Assembly: GCF_040656415.1 (NCBI RefSeq)
Contig: NZ_JBFAMC010000001.1
Location: 1,674,001-1,738,000 of the forward strand
Direction: 5' to 3'
From: Rhodococcus_F sp040656415
Lineage (GTDB): Bacteria > Actinomycetota > Actinomycetes > Mycobacteriales > Mycobacteriaceae
Length of the DNA stretch: 64,000 bases
How positions within the stretch are numbered: position 1 is the stretch's first letter; every line of letters starts with the position of its first letter. The translations under genes and the position numbers were made by a program. A model generated the notes under the pieces. The model did not search any database. It worked only from the letters and a program-made list of their open reading frames with translations, and was not told where the DNA came from. Shown piece after piece: positions 17,538 to 28,146 of the stretch.

Positions 17538-20500
17538 TCAGTCGGTATTCCGGAGTCTATCGCCCGCGTCAGTCGATTCCTGGGTCATGGCCTCGTGCTC
17601 ACTCAGCAGTGTCCAGAGTAGATCGTCCGCTTCCCGACTACCGGCCTCGGCCGCTTCAGAGAACCAGCTCTCAGCTTCATCCAGGTCACCACGGTCCTCC
17701 AACAGATTTCCGAGACTGACCATGGCGTGGACGCTGCCGGCCTCTGCGGCTTCGCGATACCACGACTCTGCCTCAGCGGGCTTGCTGTGATCATGGAGGA
17801 GATCTCCCAGCATCACCATTCCAGCAACGCCGCCAGCTTCGGCGGCCTTGCGACACCACCTTTCCGTCTCCACGAAATCGTTCTTTCTCGCGCCCAATTT
17901 CGCGAGCTTCGTCATCCCTGACGTGCTACCCGCGACCGCTGCCTTGCGGAACCAGACTTCAGCGACAGAGAATTTTCCTCGATTCTCGAGCAGTTCCCCC
18001 AGGCTGACCATGGAGTACCTGTTGCCAGCCTCGGCGGCTTTGCGGTACCACGACTCCGCTTCGACGAACTGACCGCGGTCTCGCAGCGAATCACCTAGAT
18101 AGTCCATACCTGAAACATGTCCTGCGTCTGCCGCCATGCGGTACCAAGTCTCCGCTTCCTCGCGCCGATCCACATCCACGAGAAGATGCGCGAGCTTCAT
18201 CATTCCACCCGTATCGCCCAACTCGGCGGCCTCCTGAAACCAAGACTCGGCTTCGTCGACATCGTCGGTGTCGACAAGCAGTTCCCCTAGGTTGACCATG
18301 GAGTATCTATTGCCGGCTTCGGCGGCTTTGCGGAACCACCTCTCTGCCTTACCTTTGTCGCCCTGCTCCATCAGCATTCGACCGAGCCGTACCATTGCAG
18401 CGGGGTTGTTCAATCTCGCACTCCTGCGAAACCATGCCTCTGCCTCCGTACGATCTCCACGGTTCAGGAGAATCTCTCCCAGATCGACCATTGCCGAGTC
18501 GTCACCGTTCTCGGCGCGCCTGCGACCTAGTTGATCGAGATGCTCGTCCGCATCTTTGTTGCCCTTACTGGCGGCTTGGCGTAGCCATTTTTCCGCATCT
18601 TCTATCAAATTGCGTTCGAGGAGGAGTTCCGCGAGACTGACCATCGAATAGGTGTTGCCGGACCCGGCTCCCTTGGTGTACCAGATTTCGGCCTGTGCTA
18701 AGTCGCCGCGATCGCGCAACAGATCTCCGAGCAGGTCCATTGCTTCCGCGAGGCCGGCAGTCGCGGCTTTTCGGAACCATTTCTCAGCTTCGATGAGATC
18801 GTCATGTTCATATAGCAGTGCCCCTAGGCTGTGCATGGAGTACTCGTTGCCGGCTGCCGCGGCCTTTCGGTACCACGTCTCCGCCTCGGCTAGGTCGCCG
18901 CGATCGTGGAGGAGGTCGCCGAGGTAGTCCATTCCGGAGACGTGTCCCGCGTTGGCGGCGGCGCGAAGCCATGTCTCGGCTTCGTCGGTGTCGTTGCGGT
19001 CGAGGAGTAGCAGCCCGAGGCGGTACATGGCGTTGCGGTTATTGGAGTCTGCTGCTTTGCGGTACCACTTCTCCGCCTCAGTTGACTCGCCTCGTTCCCG
19101 GAGTTGATCGCCGAGACTCATCATGCACCAATCGTTGCCGGCGTCCGCGCCGCGCCGAAACCATGTCTCGGCTTCCTGGGTGTCGTTGCGGTCGAGAAAT
19201 AGCAACCCGAGGCGGAGCATGGCGCCTATGTTCTCGGAGTCTGCTGCTTTGCGGTACCACTTCTCCGCCTCTGTTGACTCGCCTCGTTCCCGGAGTTGAT
19301 CGCCGAGACTCATCATGCACCAATTGTTGCCGGCATCTGCGCCTCTGCGGTACCACGTTTCCGCCTCGGCTACATCGCCCCGTTCCCGGAGCTGGTCGCC
19401 AAGACACATCATGCACCAATCGTTGCCGGCATCTGCGCCTCTGCGGTACCACGTTTCCGCCTCGGCTACATCGCCCCGTCCCTGGAGCTGGTCGCCGAGA
19501 TTTAGCATGCACCAATCGTTGCCGGCATCCGCACCACGCTGAAACCAGGTCTGGGCTTCCTGGGTGTCGTCAAGGTCGAGAAGTAGCAGCCCGAGGCGGA
19601 GCATGGCGCCTATGTTTTCGGAGCCTGCTGCCTTGCGGTACCACTTCTCCGCCTCGGTCAGTTCGCCTCGTTCGCGGAGTTGGTTGCCGAGGCTCAGCAT
19701 GGACCAATCGTTGCCGGCGTCGGCTCCTTTGGTGTACCAGATTTCGGCCTGTGCCAAGTCGCCGCGATCGCGCAACAGATCTCCGAGCAGGTCCATTGCT
19801 TCCGCGAGGCCGGCAGTCGCCGCTTTTCGGAACCATTTCTCGGCTTCGATGAGATCGTCATGGTCGTATAGCAGTTTCGCCAAGCTGTGCATGGAGCACT
19901 CGTTGCCGGCTTCCGCGGCCTTTCGGTACCACGTTTCCGCCTCGGCTAGGTCGCCGCGATCGTGGAGGAGGTCGCCGAGGTAGTCCATCCCGGAGATGTG
20001 TCCCGCTTTGGCGGCTGCCCGAAGCCATGTCTCGGCTTCGTCGGTGTCGTTGCGGTCGAGGAGTAGAAGCCCGAGGCGGTACATGGCGTTGCGGTTGTTG
20101 GAGTCTGCTGCTTTGCAGTACCACTTCTCGGCCTCGGCCAGTTCGCCTCGCTCGCGGAGTTGGTTGCCGAGGCTCAGCATGGACCAATCGTTGCCGGCAT
20201 CCGCGGCCTTTCGGTACCACGATTCCGCCTCTGCCAGCTCTCCGCGATCGCGTAGGAGATCGCCGAGGTAGTCCATCCCGGAGATGTGTCCCGCTTTGGC
20301 GGCTGCCCGAAGCCATGTCTCGGCTTCGTCGGTGTCGTTGCGGTCGAGGAGTAGAAGCCCGAGGCGGAACATGGCGGTACTGTTGTCGTTGTCTACGGCT
20401 TTGCGGTACCACTTCTCGGCCTCGGCTAGGTCGCCGCGATTGCGCAGTTGTTTACCGAGATTCACCATGCACCAATCGTTACCGGCATCTGCGCCACGCT

Positions 20501-21858
20501 GAAACAAGGTCTGCGCTTCGTCGGTGTCGTTGCGGTCGAGGAGTAGAAGCCCGAGGCGGAACATGGCGGTACTGTTGTCGTTGTCTACGGCTTTGCGGTA
20601 CCACTTCTCGGNNNNNNNNNNNNNNNNNNNNNNNNNNNNNNNNNNNNNNNNNNNNNNNNNNNNNNNNNNNNNNNNNNNNNNNNNNNNNNNNNNNNNNNNN
20701 NNNNNNNTCGGCCTCGGCTAGGTCGCCGCGATTGCGCAGTTGTTTACCGAGATTCACCATGCACCAATCATTGCCGGCATCTGCGCCACGCCGATACCAC
20801 ATCTCCGACTCAGTCAACTCGCCGCGATTCCATAACAAGTTCCCGAGAAGACTCATCCCCTCCGCGTCGTCAGCCTGTGCGGCGCGTCTAAATAGGGCTT
20901 CGGCAGCATCAACCTGTCCATCGTCGAGAAGTTGTCGTGCCCGGTCGACAATTTCCGACAGGTCGGTGCTTGCTGTGCCACTCGTGTGAGGCTTGTCCTG
21001 AGCACTCCGATCGCGGAGAGACAAAGAAACCGCTCGCGCAAGCATCGTGGTGGGGTTTTCGCCCAAGTCGACAGCATGCACGGCCTGAGCGAGTGCACCG
21101 GCAGTTCGATATCGGTCACTCGGTTCTTTGCACATGCCCCGTGAAATAACAGCGTTCAACGATTCGGGCAGCGTCGGAACGAGATCGTTCGGGCGTGGAG
21201 GCTCCGCATTCAAGTGTGCCGCCACCAGTTGTGCGGTGCTGGTCGCCTCGTGGAATGGGTGGCGACCGGTCAAGCTTTCGAACAAGACCATTGTCAACGC
21301 GTAGACATCGACGCACCGGCCGGACTTGCCATCAAACTGCTCAGGAGCCATGTAGGCCAACGTTCCTGTACGACCATTCGTATACGCGCTCTGGTCGCGG
21401 GCAATTCCAAAGTCGATCAGATACATGTGGCCACTGTCGTGGATAAACATATTCGATGGCTTGATATCGCGATGTACAAGCCCTGCTTGATGTGCCCTAT
21501 CCAGTGCGGACGCCGCTTCGCGGACGAGTTGGACGGCAGTCGATAGGGGGAGTGGACCTTGCCCGCGCAGGAGTGTTTCGAGATCGACTCCGTCCAGCAA
21601 TGGCATGTCGATATAGAGGCGGCCGTCAATCTCTCCAAAATTGTGAATCGGGATGATATTAGGGTGTTGCAGGCGCGAAACAGCCCGGGCTTCCCTTTCG
21701 AATCGCTCTCGGTAGCGCGTGTCCTCGGCGTATTCGGATAGCAGCACCTTGACCGCTACTTCGCGATCGGTTGCGGTGTCGAATGCCTTCCATACTTTGC
21801 CCATCCCGCCGCGGCCCAACATCGTGTGTAATCGATACCGGCCGAAGAGCTCCTCCAT
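17538..21858 (-). CDS. Ser/Thr protein kinase fused to a long Sel1/TPR-like repeat array (interrupted by an assembly gap)
   Basis: The N-terminal 270 residues are a Hanks-type kinase: GRGGMGKVWKAFD loop, VAVKVLL lysine, HRDIKPSNMF catalytic loop, DFGIA, and TLAYMAPEQ. Then come about thirty 32-residue Sel1-like repeats (pattern AEkWYRKAADAGn..amxLGxLLxxRGDlxe) to the C-terminus. No transmembrane segment is visible, unlike most actinobacterial Pkn kinases. Repeats near the kinase are nearly identical; the last third has diverged. A 96-N gap at 20612-20707 splits the frame as drawn, but the flanks share the overlap TCGG, and joining there restores one frame, so I treat it as one gene. The start at ATG 21858 is uncertain; an upstream GTG also exists. 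Sel1 arrays usually bind proteins, so a sensing or scaffold role beside the defence genes is inference. Confidence 0.82.
17600..20930 (-). repeat. 96-bp coding tandem repeat array (Sel1-like, 32 aa)
   Basis: The unit is 96 bp, encoding 32 residues. Higher-order copies exist: the segment at about 18665-18800 recurs almost unchanged at about 19720-19855, an offset of 1,056 bp or exactly 11 units, and the segment at 20329-20420 recurs at 20521-20611, an offset of two units. The repeats nearest the C-terminus (17600-18600) are far more diverged. Confidence 0.88.
20612..20707. other. Assembly gap (96 N) inside the repeat array
   Basis: The run of N lies between two nearly identical repeat flanks. 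The left flank ends TTCTCGG and the right begins TCGGCCTCGG; in undamaged copies these overlap as TTCTCGGCCTCGG. The drawn length breaks the reading frame, so the true length should be a multiple of 96 minus 4. Confidence 0.9.
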
Positions 21859-22543
21859 GGCAAGTACTTTAGAAGAGCCCACAGACTCCGGATGCCGGAA
21901 GGGCATGTAATACACATGCGGTCATCGAACGACTTCTGTCAGGTTTCATCGGGAACTGCCAGGTGGACTCGCATCTGTTCACGTCCTCGCGCAACGAATT
22001 GTCGTGTCGCCACTTTCGTTGCTGACGTTCCAGCGGGCGTCTACTCAGGTGCGCCGATCAATTCCGAACGTCACGTTCGCCGACTGTGTGGACGAGCTGG
22101 TCGCGCGCCACATCGGACCGCTTTGAGGACCGCAATTGAGGATTTTCAATCTCGCTGTCGATCCAAGAACTCAACTGCGAGGTGATCTTGTCGAGTTCGG
22201 CTACAGCGGAATCGCAGTTGACGAGCTGCGGAGCACGGTCGAGCCGAGGAGAACGGTAGCCGGCGGCGGATTCTGAATCCGGCTAGAGACCCGTCGTCGA
22301 GTTCTTAGGCGAGTTCGCGGATTTCCCCAACCAGGTTGGTCAGGTGCTCGGGAGCGAATGTGGATTCCGGCATAGGTCAAGTCTCGAGTCGTGCTCAGCA
22401 TCAGTCGATGCGCTCTGCGTTCGCCAGACAACCGTTCGAAATGTTGCATGCGTGGCGGTGATGGCGTAAGCAGTTTCGTCGGGGTTGTTGTCAGCCGGGA
22501 TCGCTAGAGTTCACCCGCTGCATATTTCGGGAGGGGATGCAAG
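21859..22543. other. Divergent intergenic region between kinase and helicase-nuclease genes
   Basis: This 685-bp region lies between two diverging genes and must carry their promoters. Open frames here are short and biased in composition. I found no RNA gene, insertion sequence or clear operator. It may contain decayed coding DNA, but I cannot identify it. Confidence 0.45.
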
Positions 22544-25500
22544 GTGGGGCAGGTACAGATCGATGGGCAAGACGTCGTCGCCGTGGATGGCCTATCGGAC
22601 GAGGTGTTGAGCCGACTAGTTCGTCAACTCGAGGCATGGCAGCAGGACCTGCTTACGTTGGATCGGCGTCAGCGGCTCCTGTACTTCAAACACACGAAGA
22701 GCGCTTCCCTCGAGATTGGGTCACCGCAGGGCAGTGACCTGCTTGCCTTGGTCTCAAACGGCGAAACCCCGCTCCATCCGGCCGCCGATGAGCAAGAACA
22801 GTCGCCGACACGGTCCATCACAGTGGCGAACAAGGCTGCTGACACGCTGAGGACGGCGTTGCGCAGGCTGGATCAGCAGTCGCAGCAAACGTATGCAGAC
22901 AAGGGCGTGTGGACGCTGTATCTCGGTATTGGCATACTTCGCTGGATCGACCCGGGAGACGGCGCCCCGGTCGACAGTCCGGTCCTGATGGTGCCCGTTC
23001 AGCTGAAGCGGACAGGTGCGAACTCGCCATACGTGCTCTTCCGCGGCGACGACGACATCTCGCTCAACCCCGCTCTGAAACTGCAGATGGAAGAGCTCGG
23101 TATCGCTCTTGATGACGTTGACCCAGACACGCCGGACATCAAAGGGCTTTGGGACGCAATTAATTACACGATCAGCGACCGGGATGGGTGGGAGCTGGTC
23201 GAACGGACCGTGTGCTCCACGTTTACGTTCCACAAGGAGGCGATCTTCCGAGACCTGCTGAATAATTCGGAAGCTGTGGCTGGGCATCCGATGGTTCAGC
23301 TTCTTGCTATCGGTCCGGACGCGCCGGCAGCTGGCGATTTCGCGTTCGAGCCCGCACCTCTGGCCGTGCTGGATGATGTCACGCCACCGGAACGGATGCA
23401 TAGCATCCTCGACGCCGACTCGAGTCAGCGCCGCTGCATCCTCGCGGCGGCGAATGGTAAGAGCTTTGTGATGGATGGTCCGCCCGGAACCGGCAAGAGC
23501 CAGACGATCGCCAACATGATCGCGGAGCTCATGGCGACCGGGAAATCGGTCTTGTTCGTCAGCGAGAAGGCCGCGGCACTAGATGTCGTCCGAGACCGTT
23601 TGCGAGATGCAAAACTGGAGCAGTTCCTTTTCGAGCTTCACGGAAATGCTGCTACCCGCAGGGCGGTTGCACAAGAACTTGCCGACACTCTTAAGACGCG
23701 TCTCTTAGCACCACGCACGTTCACCGAGCTCGATGCGGGACGGCTTGTGCAGACCCGCGAGGAGCTCAGCGCATTTGCGCAAGCCATGAACGAGATCCGT
23801 TCTCCATTGGGGATGTCGGTTTTTCAGGTCGTTGGCCGAATCGAATCGCTCCAGGAACACGTCGATGCCTCCGCAACGCCAGGGTCGCAAGGATCGGATA
23901 TGAAGCCCGGGGACCTCGCGGCCCTCCGCGAGCACGCCGGTCGACTCGGGAAGCTTTGGCATGTCACCGAAAGCGGTGAAGATTTTCTGTGGCGTGGGCT
24001 TGAACGCGACGATCTCGGTTCCCCAGAGGCTCGTGAACTCAAACGAGCCGCGGGTGACTGTGCCGCCGCAGGGTCGGCGCTCTCGGTCCGTATTGATACC
24101 GTTGATGCTGAAACGAACCTCAAGCTTCCCCGCGATTCAGAGGGGGTGAAGATCCGATCGAACCTGCTGCGACTCCTTGAGAAGCGGGTCCAGGTTCCTG
24201 TGGACTGGTTCACCCGGGACTCTCTCGTTCCGGCGCGGGAGCGCCTCGAGCAGGCTCGATCGGCCGTCGAAAGACTCTCGGCGGGGATCAGCGACCTGGA
24301 GAGCACGGTCGGTCCTCGATGGGATGACATCGATGAGGCCTGGCTGGACCCGATGTTGGAAGGATCTACGGATACGCTGCTCGGAATCTCGGTGACTCCG
24401 AGCTCGATCGATGTCCTGCGTCAGCAGCTCGCAGACGTCGCCGGTCAAGTAGAGCCTCTCGTTGCGGATGCGGCTCAGCTGGCGACGCTGCTCGGTGTGC
24501 CGACGGAGGGAATGACCGCCGGGCGTGCGAGCGAATTGGTGGAGCTGGCGTTGCTCGGAGCGGCTACTGAACGCCCCGAAAGCAGGTGGCTCAATGCTGC
24601 ATTGCAGAACCAGATCTCCGAGTCTATTGACGCGATGGACAGCCTCGTCGAGCACGCGCGACGCCGCGCGGATGCCATGCGCGACCACTTCACACCCGAC
24701 GCGCTCGAACTGGACCTCGCGGCGTTAGCAGTACGGTTCCGAGAGGTGCACACCGGCTTCCGAAAGCTATCGAAGGCGGCTCGCACTGATAGGAAGACAC
24801 TCCGTGCCGTCACCGTGACGGGCAAGGTGAACAAGGACCTGATCGCCCGGCTCGACGAGGCGGCGAGCTGGCAGCAGTCGACCCGAGAGATGGATGCGGG
24901 TGCGAAAGTGCACTCGCCCCGTCTGGGCGCCTCCTACGACGGCTTTGCGACAGATTTCGACGCTCTCCGCGCCGCGCTGGAGAACGCACGCCGAGCAACT
25001 CAACTTGCCGGTGTGGAGGTTGATTCGGTCAAGCTGGCAAGCCAGCTCGATCGGAACGGCGTGCCGGATCCGGCCTTGGTCCTGATTGCGCAGCGTCTGT
25101 CGGGACTACTCGAGAGTTGGCGTGCAGCCACGGGAGCGTTGGGTGATCATCTGCCGGCTTCGGCGGGCGAGAACGGGCCGATAGATGAGGTCGGCCGATG
25201 GGCGATGGCAGCGAACGAGCGGCTTGCTCCGGTGCGCTCCGCACTGGGTCAGGTATGCACGGTTGCGCAGGACCAGATCTCGCTCGGACTTGCCATCTCC
25301 TACGTCAAGGCGGCGTCCAATGTTCGGGCCAGCATGCGCGAACTCGCGGCGGACTCAGCAGGGGACCGCGCCCTGTTCGGCGACGTCGAGCTCGGCATGG
25401 ACTCTGATTTCGCCGGAATCGCGGCTGGGCTGGACTGGGCCGAACAGGTTCGCTCGGCGGTCGGGGAGCGCATTCCCGATGCGGCCGCGAGCCGTTTCGC

Positions 25501-28021
25501 GTTCGTCACGATGCTGGCTTCCGAGATGGACGAGGTCGCCGAACGATGGCACCGTGCATGCGGCAACCTCGTATGGCACTTCTCGTCAGCACGTCAGGCA
25601 GAACTCGAAGTCGATCTCACCGCCGATGTCGACGATGCCGTCGAGCTACTGAGCGAGTTGGAGCGCACAGCGGTTCCGGACATCGAGAACTGGTGCGACT
25701 ATGAGAGAGAGCGGAAGTGGGCCGAACAATCCGGGTTCACGCCGGTACTTGCAGAACTCGCGAAGTCACTGCGGTCCCCTGAAACTGTCGCCCAGTCGGT
25801 CGAGTATGCAGCCCTAGAGGCGTGGGCTGACGAGACTGTCCGGCTGGATAAGAGGCTGGCGGGTTACCGGGCGAACGACCGTGATGGTGCGGTTGCTCGG
25901 TTCCGGCAGCTGGACCATGCACTCATGAACGACGCCTACGTACGAGTGATTGAGCGATGCAACGATCGTGCGCCGCGTTCATTGACTAGCCGGGCAGCGC
26001 AGGTGATCATCCGTGAAGCGGAGAAGAAGACCCGGCACAAGCCGGTGCGTGTACTGCTCGACGAAGCCGGGCCCCTGGCGCAGCAGCTCAAACCGTGTTT
26101 CATGATGACTCCCCTCACGGTGTCCCAGTTCCTGTCGTCAAAGATGCAGTTCGATGTGGTGATCTTCGACGAGGCCTCGCAGGTGTTGCCCTCGGACGCG
26201 GTCAACTGTGTCTATCGTGGCCGGCAGCTCATCGTCGCTGGCGACCAGAAGCAGCTGCCGCCCACAAGCTTCTTCTCCTCGTCCACTGACCCAACTGACG
26301 ACGAGGAGGGTGACGAGATCGACGTGTTCCAGTCCGTTCTCGACCTTGCCAAGGGGACCGGAGGACTGACGTCACTGTCCTTGAACTGGCATTACCGCAG
26401 TCGGCATGAGGATCTGATCACATACTCGAACTACCGCTTCTACGGTGGGAATCTCTTCACATTTCCCAGTGCGGTCTTCGACGCACCGAACCTCGGCGTA
26501 GAGCTGATCCCCGTCAACGGTACCTATCGACGGGGTACGAGTCGTGACAACCCTGTCGAGGCGGCCAAAGTGGTCGAGCGGGTGTTGTACTTCGCCGAGC
26601 ACCATCCGGATGAGTCGATCGGTGTGGTGACCTTCTCGACCGCCCAAGCCGACTCGGTCCAGGCCGAGATGGAGCGGCAGTCCGCGGAATATCCACGGCT
26701 CGTCGGCCTGCTTGGCGACCACAATCGGCTCGACGGTTTCTTCGTCAAGAGCCTCGAGAACGTGCAGGGCGATGAGCGTGACGTCATCATCTTTTCGCTC
26801 GGGTACGGTCCGGACGAGAACGGCAAGTTCACGATGAACTTCGGCCCGCTCAACCGAGATGGCGGTTGGCGCAGACTGAATGTCGCGATTACTCGTGCGC
26901 GGAAGCGAGTCGAGATCGTATCCTCGTTCCGTGCGGCTGACATGCAGGCCTCTACCAATAATGGTCTTAGGCACCTGAAGCAATACCTTGACTTCGCCGA
27001 GCGCGGACAGAAGGCGCTTGCGCTCGACCTCAAAGACAGTCTTGGCGACGTCGAGAGCCCTTTCGAAGAGCAGGTGATCGATCGTATCCGGAGCTGGGGG
27101 TACGACGTCATCCCGCAGGTCGGCGTGGCAGGCTACCGCATCGACATGGCGGTGAGGCATCCCGACAGACCGGGAAGCTATGCGATCGGGATCGAGTGTG
27201 ACGGTGCGGCCTATCACTCGTCCCCGACGGCCCGTGATCGAGACCGGTTGCGCGAGTCGGTGCTTCGGAACCTCGGCTGGGAGATTCACCGAATCTGGGG
27301 GCTGAGCTGGTGGCGCGACCGCGAAGTCCAGGAGAAGAGGTTGCGGGCCGCGATCGAGCAGGCGATCGCCACCGACGGGACGGTTACCAAGGTGACTGCC
27401 GACCGCGAGATTGCCACACCTGATGTTCAAGTCGTCGACGTCGACTTCGATTCGAAGCCCGATTGGGTGTCGGACTACGACGTGTTCTGCGACTACGACG
27501 GTTGGACCGGTGACGTCAAGACCTCCGAAGGTCGGCGGGACCTGCGTAGGTTCTTCAAGCAGGCAATCAAGGCGGAGGCTCCTGTCCACAAGGAAGTACT
27601 GCTCGAACGGTTCAAGTACGAATGGGGGATCAAGAGTCTCCGGGCAGCGAAACGGATGATTGCGGAAGACGTCCTTCAATCCGTGGAAGTGGATGGGTAT
27701 TCGGTCGCCCCTAGTGAAGACGGGGTTTGCCGAATCCCGGGACCATCGAAGCCTGTCGTGCGGATCCCCGCTCCGGGATGGCCTGTGCGCAAGCTCGAGC
27801 ATGTTCCCCCTGAGGAACTCGATCTCGCGGTCGCACACATAATTCAGGACGCGCACTCGATCGACGTTGATACGCTCGCGCAGCAGGTCGTAAGGCTCTT
27901 CGGCTGGCAGCGTGTCACGGACGACGTGCGGTCTATTACTGAATCATCGGTAGATCGGTTGCTCGAGGTAGGGGATGTGACACAGATGGGGACGGGGGAG
28001 CTGTCGGTGGTGTTCGACTGA
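22544..28021 (+). CDS. DUF4011/DUF3320 SF1 helicase with REase (MTES_1575-type) nuclease domain
   Basis: A 1,825-residue protein. Order of domains: a DUF4011 N-terminal region, an UPF1-like SF1 helicase with Walker A GPPGTGKSQTIAN near residue 311, a long helical insertion, Walker B VIFDEASQVLPSDA near 1205, GDQKQLPPTSFF, NVQGDERDVIIFSLG and NVAITRARKRVEIV, then a Vsr/MTES_1575-type nuclease near 1505-1610 (YRIDMAV with GIECDGAAYH), and a DUF3320 tail. It should unwind and cut nucleic acid. GTG start with GGGAGGGG upstream. Proteins of this architecture are known from defence islands, and I recall one such family listed as a single-gene defence system (Hhe), not verified. Two GTPase genes follow on the same strand after 125 bp, suggesting a joint function. 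Confidence 0.88.
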   Translation: MGQVQIDGQDVVAVDGLSDEVLSRLVRQLEAWQQDLLTLDRRQRLLYFKHTKSASLEIGSPQGSDLLALVSNGETPLHPAADEQEQSPTRSITVANKAADTLRTALRRLDQQSQQTYADKGVWTLYLGIGILRWIDPGDGAPVDSPVLMVPVQLKRTGANSPYVLFRGDDDISLNPALKLQMEELGIALDDVDPDTPDIKGLWDAINYTISDRDGWELVERTVCSTFTFHKEAIFRDLLNNSEAVAGHPMVQLLAIGPDAPAAGDFAFEPAPLAVLDDVTPPERMHSILDADSSQRRCILAAANGKSFVMDGPPGTGKSQTIANMIAELMATGKSVLFVSEKAAALDVVRDRLRDAKLEQFLFELHGNAATRRAVAQELADTLKTRLLAPRTFTELDAGRLVQTREELSAFAQAMNEIRSPLGMSVFQVVGRIESLQEHVDASATPGSQGSDMKPGDLAALREHAGRLGKLWHVTESGEDFLWRGLERDDLGSPEARELKRAAGDCAAAGSALSVRIDTVDAETNLKLPRDSEGVKIRSNLLRLLEKRVQVPVDWFTRDSLVPARERLEQARSAVERLSAGISDLESTVGPRWDDIDEAWLDPMLEGSTDTLLGISVTPSSIDVLRQQLADVAGQVEPLVADAAQLATLLGVPTEGMTAGRASELVELALLGAATERPESRWLNAALQNQISESIDAMDSLVEHARRRADAMRDHFTPDALELDLAALAVRFREVHTGFRKLSKAARTDRKTLRAVTVTGKVNKDLIARLDEAASWQQSTREMDAGAKVHSPRLGASYDGFATDFDALRAALENARRATQLAGVEVDSVKLASQLDRNGVPDPALVLIAQRLSGLLESWRAATGALGDHLPASAGENGPIDEVGRWAMAANERLAPVRSALGQVCTVAQDQISLGLAISYVKAASNVRASMRELAADSAGDRALFGDVELGMDSDFAGIAAGLDWAEQVRSAVGERIPDAAASRFAFVTMLASEMDEVAERWHRACGNLVWHFSSARQAELEVDLTADVDDAVELLSELERTAVPDIENWCDYERERKWAEQSGFTPVLAELAKSLRSPETVAQSVEYAALEAWADETVRLDKRLAGYRANDRDGAVARFRQLDHALMNDAYVRVIERCNDRAPRSLTSRAAQVIIREAEKKTRHKPVRVLLDEAGPLAQQLKPCFMMTPLTVSQFLSSKMQFDVVIFDEASQVLPSDAVNCVYRGRQLIVAGDQKQLPPTSFFSSSTDPTDDEEGDEIDVFQSVLDLAKGTGGLTSLSLNWHYRSRHEDLITYSNYRFYGGNLFTFPSAVFDAPNLGVELIPVNGTYRRGTSRDNPVEAAKVVERVLYFAEHHPDESIGVVTFSTAQADSVQAEMERQSAEYPRLVGLLGDHNRLDGFFVKSLENVQGDERDVIIFSLGYGPDENGKFTMNFGPLNRDGGWRRLNVAITRARKRVEIVSSFRAADMQASTNNGLRHLKQYLDFAERGQKALALDLKDSLGDVESPFEEQVIDRIRSWGYDVIPQVGVAGYRIDMAVRHPDRPGSYAIGIECDGAAYHSSPTARDRDRLRESVLRNLGWEIHRIWGLSWWRDREVQEKRLRAAIEQAIATDGTVTKVTADREIATPDVQVVDVDFDSKPDWVSDYDVFCDYDGWTGDVKTSEGRRDLRRFFKQAIKAEAPVHKEVLLERFKYEWGIKSLRAAKRMIAEDVLQSVEVDGYSVAPSEDGVCRIPGPSKPVVRIPAPGWPVRKLEHVPPEELDLAVAHIIQDAHSIDVDTLAQQVVRLFGWQRVTDDVRSITESSVDRLLEVGDVTQMGTGELSVVFD

Positions 28022-28146
28022 CGCCAATGGACTGAGGAGCCTTAGGAAATCGTTGCGCGCAGAAGCTTCAGCGATCCGCAGTCGGTTCCTCCGTGTACAA
28101 CAAACAACTATCTCCTGCTGTGGGGGAGGATTGAGGGGGAGGGCAG

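Noticed and set aside
17600..20930. Regular repeats suggesting a CRISPR array or satellite DNA
   Set aside because: The 96-bp period is coding throughout, the translation is a Sel1/TPR-like repeat, and there are no unique spacers between short conserved repeats.
21892..22185. A 97-codon plus-strand frame in the kinase/helicase intergenic region
   Set aside because: It is rich in Arg/Ser/Cys without motifs, has no ribosome site and looks like chance open frame in high-GC DNA.
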